From contig NZMG01000030.1 in the NCBI GenBank assembly GCA_002694465.1, forward strand, positions 96,798 through 160,797: DNA of 64,000 bases, given 5' to 3'. This stretch comes from Flavobacteriaceae bacterium (lineage in GTDB: Bacteria > Bacteroidota > Bacteroidia > Flavobacteriales > Flavobacteriaceae). Shown here piece after piece: positions 44,764 to 53,069 of this stretch. Made by a program: the position numbers and the translations under genes. The stretch's first letter is position 1. Each line of letters opens with the position of its first letter. The notes under the pieces are model-generated. The model saw only the letters and a list, made by a program, of their open reading frames with translations, made no database searches and was not told the origin of the DNA.

Positions 44764-46869
44764 ATGATGCGTTTGTTTTTTCTACCCTTGTGCTTAGTAT
44801 TAATTTTCACAACTAGTAAGGCACAAACCAGTGATAATAGTTTAGAAAAGTATCCTATTTTTCCTAACTGCGAACCTGTGGATATTGCCACTTTAAAGGA
44901 CTGCTTTAATACTACCGTTAAAGATTTGCTCTTTTCAAATTTGGAGTTACCCAGCATTGTCGATGAAGAAAACTATAATGGTGAAGCTTCCGTTTTTTTT
45001 GAAGTAAATTCAGAAGGGGTTTTCAAAGTATTATATGTGGATGCATTTTATAAAGAGTTGAAAGAGGAGATAACTCGTGTCTTTGGAGAATTTCCAAAAA
45101 TAACTCCAGCCACCTATAATGGAAGGCCAACCTACGCTCAATACACCATGTCTTTTAGAATTCCATTGGGGAGTGAGCCTGTAACCAACAATTCAGAAAT
45201 TTCTTCAGTTCCAAAGGCCAAGGAAATTATTGGGAATGAGGAGCTTACAGAATACGATGCTATTGAAAAATTACCATATACAAATGAAGAATATACAAGT
45301 TCTTTAAATATTCCGCTTTCACATCATAACTACAGTCTTTTCGATCCATATGTTAATCAAGTGGGAGCTAATAATCATACAGCACAAAAGCCATTTATTT
45401 ATAGCGAGGTAAATAAGTACTATAATTTTGAATCTGAAAATAAGGCTATTTCAAAAGAAAGAACTTCTTGGCTAGGTAGAAAATGGTGGAATGAACATAT
45501 GGTGACATTAAAAGGAAAAGATTATTGGTTTACCCTTGACCCAGGAGTGGATCTTCAAGCTGGGAAAGACACAGATGCGGATATAAGTACGTATAACAAT
45601 ACTCGTTTAATTTATACACAAGGAGGAATTGGAAAGCAAGTCAATTTTTTCGCGACTATATATGAAAGTCAAGGAAGGTTTGCGGATTATTTTAATCGCT
45701 ATGCCGAGTCTATAAAACCAGATGGAGGAAACCCTGCTATTATTCCTGGACGGGGAATTGCAAAGAGATTTAAAAAGGACTCTTACGATTATCCAGTGGC
45801 AACAGGGTATGTTTCATTTACTCCATCTCAATATTTTAATATTCAATTAGGACACGGAAAAAACTTTATTGGGGATGGATACCGATCTTTATTTTTGAGT
45901 GATAATGCCAGTCCATATCCATTTTTTAAACTTAACACCACCATTTGGAAGTTAAAATATACCAATACTTGGATGTCGCTAAGAGATGTACGTTCTGAAG
46001 TGACGGAAGACGGTTCTTTTAGAACTAAGTTTATGGCAAACCATTATTTAAGTTACAACGTAACAAAAAGATTAAATATTGGACTTTTTGAATCGGTAAT
46101 ATGGGAAAACGATAATGATAGAGGTTTTGATTTTAACTACATTAATCCTGTAATTTTTTATCGGGCCATTGAGTTTTCAACAGGTTCTCGAGGTGGAAAT
46201 GCCCTAATTGGGTTAAGCGCAAAATATAAAGTAAATAATAGGGTAAATGCCTATAGTCAATTAATAATAGATGAGTTTTCCACAAGTGATATTTTTGGTG
46301 GAAATGGTAGTTACAAGAATAAAATTGGCTATCAAATAGGAGCAAAGTATTATGATGCTTTCGGTTTAAAAAATCTCTATTTGCAAGCAGAATATAACCG
46401 AGTAAGACCGTACACTTATTCTCATAATACCGTAGTGTTAAACTATGGCCACGCCAATCAATCTATGGCTCATACATTAGGTGCTAATTTTTCTGAATTT
46501 ATTACCATAGCGCGTTACCAAAGGGGGAGAATATTTTCAAGTGCAAAACTTATTTTTGCCAAAAGAGGGTTTGAGTTTAATACTTCCGAAGATAGTTTCT
46601 TCTATGGAGGAAATATTTATGGTACCGAAGACAATAGAGTTGCAGATGAAGGAAATGAATTGGCTCAAGGAAATACTACCGATTTTTTTCACGGTGAGTT
46701 CCAAATAGGCTATGTAATTAACCCAGCATCCAATTTAAAAATTTACGGAAATCTAATTTATAGAGATTTTTCTCCGTTGGTAAATACTGAAACCGTTTTC
46801 AGCAATCAAACCACCTGGTTTAATTTAGGGATTAGGACCGATTTATTTAATTGGTATTACGATTTTTAA
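44764..46869 (+). CDS. remB: RemB-like gliding/outer-membrane protein with N-terminal TonB-C-like domain
   Basis: A 701-residue exported protein. After the signal peptide (cleavage near TSKAQ) comes a ~110-residue domain (24-~135) like the C-terminal domains of the two preceding TonB genes: FPNCEP (C36), DC (C47), then GEASVFFEVNSEGVFKVLYVD and the ending YAQYTMSFRIPLG. The remainder (~215-701) looks like a capsule-assembly/OMP barrel, rich in aromatic beta-strands (WKLKYTNTWMSLRD, LKIYGNLIYRDFSPL) and ending in FNWYYDF with a C-terminal Phe. The position downstream of sprA-gcvH-vanZ-tonB and the barrel part fit RemB, a gliding motility protein of F. johnsoniae encoded just downstream of sprA. 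Gliding role is inferred from this context. Confidence 0.72.
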   Translation: MMRLFFLPLCLVLIFTTSKAQTSDNSLEKYPIFPNCEPVDIATLKDCFNTTVKDLLFSNLELPSIVDEENYNGEASVFFEVNSEGVFKVLYVDAFYKELKEEITRVFGEFPKITPATYNGRPTYAQYTMSFRIPLGSEPVTNNSEISSVPKAKEIIGNEELTEYDAIEKLPYTNEEYTSSLNIPLSHHNYSLFDPYVNQVGANNHTAQKPFIYSEVNKYYNFESENKAISKERTSWLGRKWWNEHMVTLKGKDYWFTLDPGVDLQAGKDTDADISTYNNTRLIYTQGGIGKQVNFFATIYESQGRFADYFNRYAESIKPDGGNPAIIPGRGIAKRFKKDSYDYPVATGYVSFTPSQYFNIQLGHGKNFIGDGYRSLFLSDNASPYPFFKLNTTIWKLKYTNTWMSLRDVRSEVTEDGSFRTKFMANHYLSYNVTKRLNIGLFESVIWENDNDRGFDFNYINPVIFYRAIEFSTGSRGGNALIGLSAKYKVNNRVNAYSQLIIDEFSTSDIFGGNGSYKNKIGYQIGAKYYDAFGLKNLYLQAEYNRVRPYTYSHNTVVLNYGHANQSMAHTLGANFSEFITIARYQRGRIFSSAKLIFAKRGFEFNTSEDSFFYGGNIYGTEDNRVADEGNELAQGNTTDFFHGEFQIGYVINPASNLKIYGNLIYRDFSPLVNTETVFSNQTTWFNLGIRTDLFNWYYDF

Positions 46870-46870
46870 T

Positions 46871-48052
46871 TTATTGTTTTACTCGCTTATCTTTATATTT
46901 CAAAGCAACATCTTCGTAAATAAAGTCCATAAATTTTTCAGTTGAAATATATCCACTACCATATCCTTTATCATCAAACTCTTTGGTAATGTCTTTCATA
47001 GCCATGATTTGCTCTTTGGATTTTCTACCAACATAGTGGTAGGCAACCTTAGAATGCAAGAATTCTAACATGGATTTAGTGTACTTCACGTCTTTCATTT
47101 TCGCTATTTCCCCATGACCTGGAATAATCTTGGTGTCTTCATCGACCAACATTAATATTTTTGAGAGTGCATTAATATAACCGTCAAAACTTCCGCCATT
47201 ATTTATGTCAATATATGGGTATTTGCCATTAAAAAAAACATCCCCTGTGTGAAGAACATTACTATCTGTAAAGTAAACCATGGAGTCTCCATCTGTATGG
47301 GCATTATGGACGTGAAAAACTAAAATCTTTTGGTCATTGAAATGAAAAGTTAGGTCATCCTCAAAAGTGATAAACGGAAAAGTATTGTCAATTTTCATGG
47401 ATGCTTCAACATTTTCAGCTACCCTTTTTGCTCCAGATACTGCCTTGTCTTCTCCGTACCCATCTTTTGAAAATTTTGCTAAGTTCTTTTGGTAAATTTT
47501 TTCTAATGAATCTTGGACCTTCTTTCTAGCCTCCTCTATAAGTCGTTTTCTTACATTTTCGTGGGCAAATATAACAACACCCTCCTCAAGCATATTCTTA
47601 TTACCTCCGGTATGATCACCATGATGATGTGTGTTTATAAGAAATCGAACAGTTTTGTCTGTGATATTACTTACAGACCTTAAAATAGCCTCTGTACCTT
47701 CAGCAAATTGGTCATCAATCATAAAAGCTCCATCCTTTCCTACACAAAGCCCAATATTTCCTCCTCTTCCTGTTAACATATAAATACTATCTCTTACTTT
47801 TACAGTAGCAACAGGATAGGTGGGGACATAGTTTGCTTCATTATTTTTCATTTTTTCATCAGCAAAATCTTTAGTTTCTTGCTCTATTTGTTTTTCCTGT
47901 GCCTCTTTTAACTTTGCTTGTTTTTTTGCTTCCTTTTTCTTCTGTTTATTGGTAGTAATTTTTGGTTGGGCAGCATCACTATCATTTTGAGAAAAAACAA
48001 CTTGGCTGCTTAAAAGAAAAAAAGAAATTAAAAGTAAGAATGTACGTATCAT
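46871..48052 (-). CDS. Exported metallo-beta-lactamase-fold hydrolase
   Basis: A 393-residue protein with a signal peptide (cleavage near VVFSQ), a Lys/Glu-rich coiled segment (~33-72), and a metallo-beta-lactamase domain. The zinc-site motif THHHGDH (141-147) is present, as are HTDGDSMVYF, HTGDVFF and PGHGE. The sequence resembles B3-type/QPR-like hydrolases rather than clinical lactamases; the substrate is unknown. The N-terminal basic-acidic helix is odd and may be an interaction region. It is convergent with remB (2 bases apart). No clear promoter or terminator is visible. Confidence 0.83.
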   Translation of the reverse strand: MIRTFLLLISFFLLSSQVVFSQNDSDAAQPKITTNKQKKKEAKKQAKLKEAQEKQIEQETKDFADEKMKNNEANYVPTYPVATVKVRDSIYMLTGRGGNIGLCVGKDGAFMIDDQFAEGTEAILRSVSNITDKTVRFLINTHHHGDHTGGNKNMLEEGVVIFAHENVRKRLIEEARKKVQDSLEKIYQKNLAKFSKDGYGEDKAVSGAKRVAENVEASMKIDNTFPFITFEDDLTFHFNDQKILVFHVHNAHTDGDSMVYFTDSNVLHTGDVFFNGKYPYIDINNGGSFDGYINALSKILMLVDEDTKIIPGHGEIAKMKDVKYTKSMLEFLHSKVAYHYVGRKSKEQIMAMKDITKEFDDKGYGSGYISTEKFMDFIYEDVALKYKDKRVKQ

Positions 48053-48146
48053 GGTATAAATTTTTTAATGGGGTGAATTTAATAAAAAGAACCATTACAC
48101 AACTAATTATATACCATTTAAGTTGTAAAAAAAGATGTGTGTAACG

Positions 48147-48154
48147 TATCTTTG
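48147..48154 (+). promoter_or_regulatory. Promoter -7 element of the ctaB-cox cluster
   Basis: TATCTTTG followed by GCGCC, an exact TAnnTTTG, 20 bases before the ctaB TTG start. TTG at 48123-48125 may be the -33 element at a somewhat long distance (21 bases). Confidence 0.5.
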
Positions 48155-48174
48155 CGCCATAAAAATATATTGTA

Positions 48175-49068
48175 TTGTCCAAAAGCCTTTCAACTTCTGT
48201 TTCCTCTGGAATACTTGCAAATTTTGCTGAAATTACCAAGATAAGATTATCTGTAAGTGTGGTTTTTTCTTCCATTGCTGGATATCTACTTGGGGCAGAG
48301 GCAGTAAATTTTTCTATTTTGTTGTTATTGGCTTTGGGAGGCTATTGTATGGTGGGTGCATCAAATGTTTGGAATCAAATAATTGAAAAGGATCTAGATG
48401 GTCTTATGGATAGGACCAAAAATAGACCACTTCCAGCAGGAAGAATGAGAGTTCAATCTGCATTTGCATTGGCCACCGTACTTACACTTGCCGGAATTAT
48501 AATTTTGTATTTCATAAATGCACAAACAGCCATGTTTGGAGCCATTTCTATTTTTATGTATGTGAGTCTTTATACACCATTAAAAACTAAAACACCACTT
48601 TCGGTTTTTGTGGGAGCTTTTCCAGGGGCAATACCCTTCATGTTGGGATGGGTGGCAGCTACAAATACTTTTGGAATAGAACCAGGAACTCTTTTTATGA
48701 TTCAATTTTTTTGGCAGTTTCCTCATTTTTGGGCAATTGGTTGGTTTCTGTATGAAGACTATAAAAAAGGTGGGTTTTTTATGCTCCCTACAGGTAAAAG
48801 AGATAATGGAACAGCCATACAAGTAGTTTTATATAGTATCTGGACCGTGCTTGCCTCCCTTATTCCAGCATTTCAAGTAACAGGAAGTCTTAAACTAAGT
48901 ATGATCGCAGCGGTAGTTGTTTTCGGAATTGGGGTTTGGCTAATTTATTATGCCATCCGATTATATAAATTGAAAACCGAAAAAGCTGCAAAACAATTAA
49001 TGCTGGTAAGCGTAAGTTATATAACATTATTACAAATAATCTTTGTTGCCGATAAATTTTTAAGCTAA
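48175..49068 (+). CDS. ctaB: Protoheme IX farnesyltransferase (heme O synthase)
   Basis: Converts heme B to heme O, the first step to heme A for the aa3 oxidase. The 297-residue UbiA-type membrane protein has about nine helices and the prenyl-diphosphate-binding motif N-Q-I-I-E-K-D-L-D followed by GLMDRTKNRPLP (about residues 62-82), plus a second Asp-rich region. The start is TTG at 48175: no in-frame ATG occurs until inside the second helix (CMVGASN), and starting there would cut off the family-conserved N-terminus (ITKIRLSVSVVFSS). It overlaps the next gene by one base (TAATG). Heme A synthase itself is not in the window. Confidence 0.94.
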   Translation: MSKSLSTSVSSGILANFAEITKIRLSVSVVFSSIAGYLLGAEAVNFSILLLLALGGYCMVGASNVWNQIIEKDLDGLMDRTKNRPLPAGRMRVQSAFALATVLTLAGIIILYFINAQTAMFGAISIFMYVSLYTPLKTKTPLSVFVGAFPGAIPFMLGWVAATNTFGIEPGTLFMIQFFWQFPHFWAIGWFLYEDYKKGGFFMLPTGKRDNGTAIQVVLYSIWTVLASLIPAFQVTGSLKLSMIAAVVVFGIGVWLIYYAIRLYKLKTEKAAKQLMLVSVSYITLLQIIFVADKFLS

Positions 49069-49643
49069 TGAACTATACCGAGGGATCTGAAGAACTAAAA
49101 ACCAAGAGAGCTAAAAAAATGATGCTATGGTTTGGCATAATTAGCTTGTCCATGAGTTTTGCGGGATTAACAAGTGCTTATGTAGTAAGTAAAGAACGAG
49201 GGGATTGGTTGGAGAGTTTAATTCTTCCAGAGGCTTTTTATGTAAGCCTAGTTGTTATTATTATGAGCAGTTTGACCATGCATTTTGCAAAAAAAATGAT
49301 TATTAAGGAAGAGCAACGAGCCGGAATGTTTTTATTACTTGTGACGCTTGCGTTGGGGCTTACGTTTATTTATTTGCAGATAAGAGGATTTTCTGAAATA
49401 TATCTCCAATCTGGTTATGCTTTTAACGAAAATATTGCCTTTTCGTTTATTTATATTATCGTTGTGGTGCACATAGCACATATTATTGCTGCAATTATTT
49501 CACTTTTTGTGGTAATTTATAATCATTTTAAACAAAAGTATAAAGACGGTAAAACCCTTGGTATTGAACTCGCTACCACCTTTTGGCACTTTGTAGATTT
49601 CCTTTGGATTTACCTCTTTTTGTTTTTCTATTTCGTTAGATAA
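49068..49643 (+). CDS. Cytochrome c oxidase subunit III-like protein (short form)
   Basis: A 191-residue heme-copper oxidase subunit III with five membrane helices and the family marks GFSEIYLQSGYAF and the C-terminal ATTFWHFVDFLWIYLFLFFYF. Its ATG overlaps the ctaB stop by one base. The related gene 45 bases downstream is longer (326 residues), so two subunit III genes are in tandem. Whether both assemble into the same oxidase is unknown. Confidence 0.88.
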   Translation: MNYTEGSEELKTKRAKKMMLWFGIISLSMSFAGLTSAYVVSKERGDWLESLILPEAFYVSLVVIIMSSLTMHFAKKMIIKEEQRAGMFLLLVTLALGLTFIYLQIRGFSEIYLQSGYAFNENIAFSFIYIIVVVHIAHIIAAIISLFVVIYNHFKQKYKDGKTLGIELATTFWHFVDFLWIYLFLFFYFVR

Positions 49644-49653
49644 AAATTATACT

Positions 49654-49661
49654 TATTTTTG
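49654..49661 (+). promoter_or_regulatory. Internal promoter -7 element before the second subunit III gene
   Basis: TATTTTTG followed by GCAC, an exact TAnnTTTG, 27 bases before the ATG at 49688. It may allow expression of subunits III and IV apart from ctaB. Confidence 0.45.
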
Positions 49662-49687
49662 CACTCTAAATAAACCAATTTCTGTGT

Positions 49688-50668
49688 ATGGAAGCAACTG
49701 TTGCTAAAACAGGTACCGAAGGAAAAACCTGGGGTGGAGGAAATCGCCCACTCAATGCCAGCTATGGTAAAATGATGATGTGGTTTTTCATTGTATCGGA
49801 TGCCTTAACCTTCTCTGGATTTATTGCCTCTTATGGTTTTTCAAGATTTAAGTTTATAGATGCTTGGCCTGTGGCAGACGAAGTGTTTACGCACGTTCCC
49901 TTTTTGCATGGTGTTCCTGCTCCAATGTACTATGTTGCTTTTATGACCTTAGTACTTATATTCTCGTCTGTAACGATGGTACTTGCTGTAGATGCTGGGC
50001 ACAAAATGCAGAAGAAAAAAGTAATTTGGTATATGTTCTTTACCATTATTGGAGGAGCTATTTTCGTAGGTTCTCAAGCTTGGGAATGGGCAACATTTAT
50101 TAAGGGAGATTATGGGGCGGTTGAAACCAAAGGTGGAAAGATTCTTCAGTTTTTAAATACTGAAGGAGAGCGAGTGGCGATTGCAGATTTTGCAAAACAC
50201 ATACCAACGGAAAGAGTGACCCATGAAAAAAAGAATGGGGTTTGGTATGCCGCTGAGCCTACCCGAACTTCTTTCTCATACGAAGAAGTAAAAGCTGGTT
50301 TTTTAGCAAATGATAATCTTTTAGTAAGGACTCAATACCTCGATGAACATGGTCATCCTACGGTTCTCTCTCGTGAAGAGTCTGTAGCAAAAATAATGAA
50401 CGATGGTAAACTCGTAGTTGAAGGAGCCAATCTAAGACACAACGAATATGGACATCCACTTTTTGCTAACTTCTTTTTCTTTATTACAGGATTCCACGGA
50501 TTCCACGTATTTTCAGGGGTTATAATCAATATCATTATATTCTTCAATGTTATTTTAGGAACCTACGAGAAAAGAAAAAGCTACGAGATGGTTGAAAAAG
50601 TTGGGCTTTATTGGCACTTTGTAGATTTAGTTTGGGTATTTGTATTCACCTTCTTTTACCTTGTTTAA
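49688..50668 (+). CDS. coxC: Cytochrome c oxidase subunit III (long form)
   Basis: A 326-residue subunit III. The helices match the family, including SQAWEW (about residues 124-129) at the end of one helix and the C-terminal KVGLYWHFVDLVWVFVFTFFYLV. Between the middle helices is a soluble insert of about 110 residues (~130-255, with ILQFLNTEGERVAIADFAKH, AEPTRTSFSYEEVKAGF and VVEGANLRHNEYGHPLF). A similar insert is common in Flavobacteriia. It is followed 18 bases later by subunit IV. Confidence 0.93.
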   Translation: MEATVAKTGTEGKTWGGGNRPLNASYGKMMMWFFIVSDALTFSGFIASYGFSRFKFIDAWPVADEVFTHVPFLHGVPAPMYYVAFMTLVLIFSSVTMVLAVDAGHKMQKKKVIWYMFFTIIGGAIFVGSQAWEWATFIKGDYGAVETKGGKILQFLNTEGERVAIADFAKHIPTERVTHEKKNGVWYAAEPTRTSFSYEEVKAGFLANDNLLVRTQYLDEHGHPTVLSREESVAKIMNDGKLVVEGANLRHNEYGHPLFANFFFFITGFHGFHVFSGVIINIIIFFNVILGTYEKRKSYEMVEKVGLYWHFVDLVWVFVFTFFYLV

Positions 50669-50685
50669 TTCATATAAAATAGAAC

Positions 50686-51069
50686 ATGGCACACGAACAT
50701 AAATTAGAAATATTTAGAGGATTAGTTAAATTTAAATCTAACATTACCAAGATTTGGGGTGTATTTGCGTTCCTTTGTATTGTTACTGCTGTTGAAGTTG
50801 TTTTAGGTATTATAAAGCCAGAATCACTTACAGGTACTCGTTTCTTAGCAATGAAAGTTCTTAACTGGATATTTATCATCTTAACTCTAGTTAAGGCATA
50901 TTATATTACTTGGGATTTTATGCACATGAGAGACGAGCTAAAGTCTCTTAGAAGGTCTGTAGTATGGACAGGTGTTTTTCTAATTTGTTATTTAATTTTA
51001 ATTTTACTAATTGAAGGAGATTATATCTTTGACATATATAAGGAAGGATTTATAAAGTTTAACTTCTAA
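50686..51069 (+). CDS. coxD: Cytochrome c oxidase subunit IV (prokaryotic type)
   Basis: A 127-residue membrane protein with three helices (about 22-44, 62-82, 95-115) of the prokaryotic COX subunit IV family, with a His-containing N-terminus (MAHEHKLEIFRGLVKFKSN) and MHMRDELKSL between helices 2 and 3. It stabilises the CuB-heme region in related oxidases. It is the last gene before a strong hairpin terminator at 51091-51116. Confidence 0.9.
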   Translation: MAHEHKLEIFRGLVKFKSNITKIWGVFAFLCIVTAVEVVLGIIKPESLTGTRFLAMKVLNWIFIILTLVKAYYITWDFMHMRDELKSLRRSVVWTGVFLICYLILILLIEGDYIFDIYKEGFIKFNF

Positions 51070-51090
51070 ATCTCTTTTTTTTGAAATAAA

Positions 51091-51117
51091 AAAACCCCAT
51101 CAATTGATGGGGTTTTT
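51091..51117 (+). terminator. Terminator of the ctaB-cox subunit III/IV cluster
   Basis: AAAACCCCATC (51091-51101) pairs with GATGGGGTTTT (51106-51116) over AATT, with a T run following. The stem is a perfect palindrome, so it could work on both strands. Confidence 0.9.
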
Positions 51118-51153
51118 TGTTGAAATCACGTATTTAAAATTAACCTTTTTAGC

Positions 51154-51184
51154 TTGTTTTCCCTTTTTTTGGGTCGTATTTTTG
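51154..51184 (+). promoter_or_regulatory. Promoter of the SCO-like/DUF420 cluster
   Basis: TTG at 51154-51156, a 20-base spacer and TATTTTTG at 51177-51184, an exact -7 element. It lies 16 bases before the TTG start at 51201. Confidence 0.5.
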
Positions 51185-51200
51185 TAGAAATTTATCGCTC

Positions 51201-51851
51201 TTGAAAGCAAAAAAATTTATAGTTCTTGGCATCCTATTTTTATTACCCATTTCGGTGTATATGTTTTTTGCTACAGGGGTCAATAACTTTGTGAAGCTCC
51301 CCATTTTAACTAATAATGTTTTGGAGCTCACTCAATTTACTTCTACTACAAGTGATACGCTTCAGCTAGAAAATAAAATTACAGTATTAGGTTTTTTCGG
51401 AAAAGAAGTAGAAGAGAAAAAAGCGAATGCTTATAACCTAGCTCACAAAATATATAAAAAGAATTATCAATTTGAGGAATTTCAGTTTATCATATTAGTT
51501 GACGAAAGTCAGCGAGAGGCTGTTGACGAATTGAAAGAACGTTTAAAAGAAATTGCAGACCCAGTTCATTATAAATTTGCTTTTGGTTCTTTAAACGATA
51601 TTGAAGATGTGTTCTATTCATTACAAACCAATGGGGCACTAAATGAAAACTATGCCACTAATCTAGTTTATATTATTGATAAGGAAAGAAGCTTACGAGG
51701 CAGAAACAATGATGAAGATGTAGGAATCATGTATGGTTTTAATGCTTCAGATTATGCCGAAATTAATAATAAAATGAGTGATGATATAAAAGTTGTTTTA
51801 GCCGAATATCGACTGGCATTAAAAAAATACAAAACAAAAAGAGAGATTTAA
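51201..51851 (+). CDS. Cysteine-less SCO-like membrane-anchored protein
   Basis: A 216-residue protein with one N-terminal membrane helix (~6-25) and no cysteine at all. The rest has a thioredoxin-like pattern that aligns by eye with the SCO protein next door: KITVLGFFGKEVEEKKANAY against KVYVVEFFFTTCPSICPIMN, then NLVYIIDKERSLRGR against GFFALIDQNGNIRSR. At the position of the SCO copper motif it has KEVEE, and the His ligand is missing as well. It thus cannot bind copper in the SCO manner and is probably a diverged paralogue with a structural or regulatory role in oxidase assembly. Start is TTG at 51201; the only alternative ATG lies inside the helix. Cotranscribed with SCO (2 bases apart). 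Confidence 0.72.
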   Translation: MKAKKFIVLGILFLLPISVYMFFATGVNNFVKLPILTNNVLELTQFTSTTSDTLQLENKITVLGFFGKEVEEKKANAYNLAHKIYKKNYQFEEFQFIILVDESQREAVDELKERLKEIADPVHYKFAFGSLNDIEDVFYSLQTNGALNENYATNLVYIIDKERSLRGRNNDEDVGIMYGFNASDYAEINNKMSDDIKVVLAEYRLALKKYKTKREI

Positions 51852-51853
51852 TT

Positions 51854-52540
51854 TTGAAGAAGAATTATTCATACATAGGTATTTCATTCGTTATTCTAGT
51901 TTTCGGGATTATATTCATTCCAAAAATTGTAAATAGAATCAACAACAAGGAAATAGTTGATAATGATCGTCATAATCTTGAAAGAAAGTCCATTAATAAG
52001 GATTCAAAATTAATCACTATTGGGGAAGTTCCAGCGTTCCAATTTATCAATCAATACAATGATACCATTTCAAACCGAAGTTTTGCTGGCAAGGTGTATG
52101 TGGTAGAATTTTTCTTTACAACGTGTCCGTCCATTTGCCCTATAATGAATCAGAATATGAAAGAGATTCAGAATGCTTTTTTAGATGAAAAAAATTTCGG
52201 AATTGCTTCTATAACAATCAATCCATTATATGATACTGTGGAGGTTTTAAAAGAGTATGCAAAAACCTATGAAGTGGTACAACCAAATTGGCACTTTCTT
52301 ACTGGTAACCATAATGAGATTTATACATTGGCAAACGAGGGGTTTAACTTGTATGTAGGAGAAGCTCCAGAAGTTGAAGGAGGTTTTGAGCATTCAGGTT
52401 TTTTTGCATTAATAGACCAAAATGGAAATATTCGATCCAGAATCGATGCAAATGGAAACCCGATTATCTATTATGACGGATTGGAAAAGGAGGGCGTCGA
52501 GATGCTAATAACAGATATTAAAAAATTACTTAATGAATAA
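51854..52540 (+). CDS. SCO family copper chaperone for cytochrome c oxidase
   Basis: A 228-residue thioredoxin-fold protein anchored by an N-terminal helix (~5-24). The copper-binding motif CPSIC (C91, C95) and the distal ligand H180 (FEHSGFFALID) are in place, with the typical ITINPLYDTVEVLKEYA segment between. SCO proteins insert copper into the CuA centre of subunit II, here encoded at 25494. The start is TTG at 51854; the next in-frame ATG lies after the CxxxC motif, so TTG is needed for a complete protein. It overlaps the next gene's first ATG by 8 bases. Confidence 0.92.
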   Translation: MKKNYSYIGISFVILVFGIIFIPKIVNRINNKEIVDNDRHNLERKSINKDSKLITIGEVPAFQFINQYNDTISNRSFAGKVYVVEFFFTTCPSICPIMNQNMKEIQNAFLDEKNFGIASITINPLYDTVEVLKEYAKTYEVVQPNWHFLTGNHNEIYTLANEGFNLYVGEAPEVEGGFEHSGFFALIDQNGNIRSRIDANGNPIIYYDGLEKEGVEMLITDIKKLLNE

Positions 52541-53066
52541 TATGTCGCAGGCTGATCCAAATAAAAAATATACCATTTGGACTTGGATATTATCCATAGC
52601 AATCCCTGTTGTTGTGGCAATTCTATTTAGAGTTAGAATACCCAATGCAGAACCCCTTATTTATTTACCACCTATTTATGCCACGATAAATGCCGTTACT
52701 TCTATTTTATTAGTGCTTGCAGTTATTAATATTAAAAGAGGAAATAAGTTTCTTCACGAGGTGTTTATGAAATCTTGTATTGTATTATCAGTGATATTTT
52801 TGGGAATGTATGTGGCGTATCATATGACGTCAGATCCAACACCATTTGGAGGAACAGGCATATTAAAATATGTGTATTACATTATTTTAGTTTCACATAT
52901 CGTGTTGTCTATTACAGTAATCCCTTTAGTCCTTATAACTTATGTTCGAGCAATAACAGGTAAATTTCCTCAACACAAAAAAATTGCAAAAATCACCTTC
53001 CCAATTTGGTTATATGTTGCTGTAACAGGGGTTGTGGTTTACTTAATGATTTCTCCTTATTATTAA
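52533..53066 (+). CDS. DUF420 membrane protein, probable oxidase assembly factor
   Basis: A 177-residue membrane protein with five hydrophobic helices. It is of the DUF420/CtaM type, named for a Bacillus/Staphylococcus factor needed for aa3 oxidase maturation. Conserved His residues (KFLHEVFMKS, AYHMTSDPTPFGG, SHIVLS) could bind heme. Start at ATG 52533 (overlapping SCO by 8 bases) or at ATG 52542 (MSQADPN, directly after it); I cannot decide. The neighbours SCO and the CxxC mini-protein support an assembly role. Confidence 0.85.
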   Translation: MNNMSQADPNKKYTIWTWILSIAIPVVVAILFRVRIPNAEPLIYLPPIYATINAVTSILLVLAVINIKRGNKFLHEVFMKSCIVLSVIFLGMYVAYHMTSDPTPFGGTGILKYVYYIILVSHIVLSITVIPLVLITYVRAITGKFPQHKKIAKITFPIWLYVAVTGVVVYLMISPYY

Positions 53067-53069
53067 AAA

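Noticed and set aside
46871..48052. Clinical-type metallo-beta-lactamase
   Set aside because: The fold and zinc motif are present, but the Lys-rich N-terminal helix and the rest of the sequence do not match recognised resistance enzymes, so resistance is not claimed.
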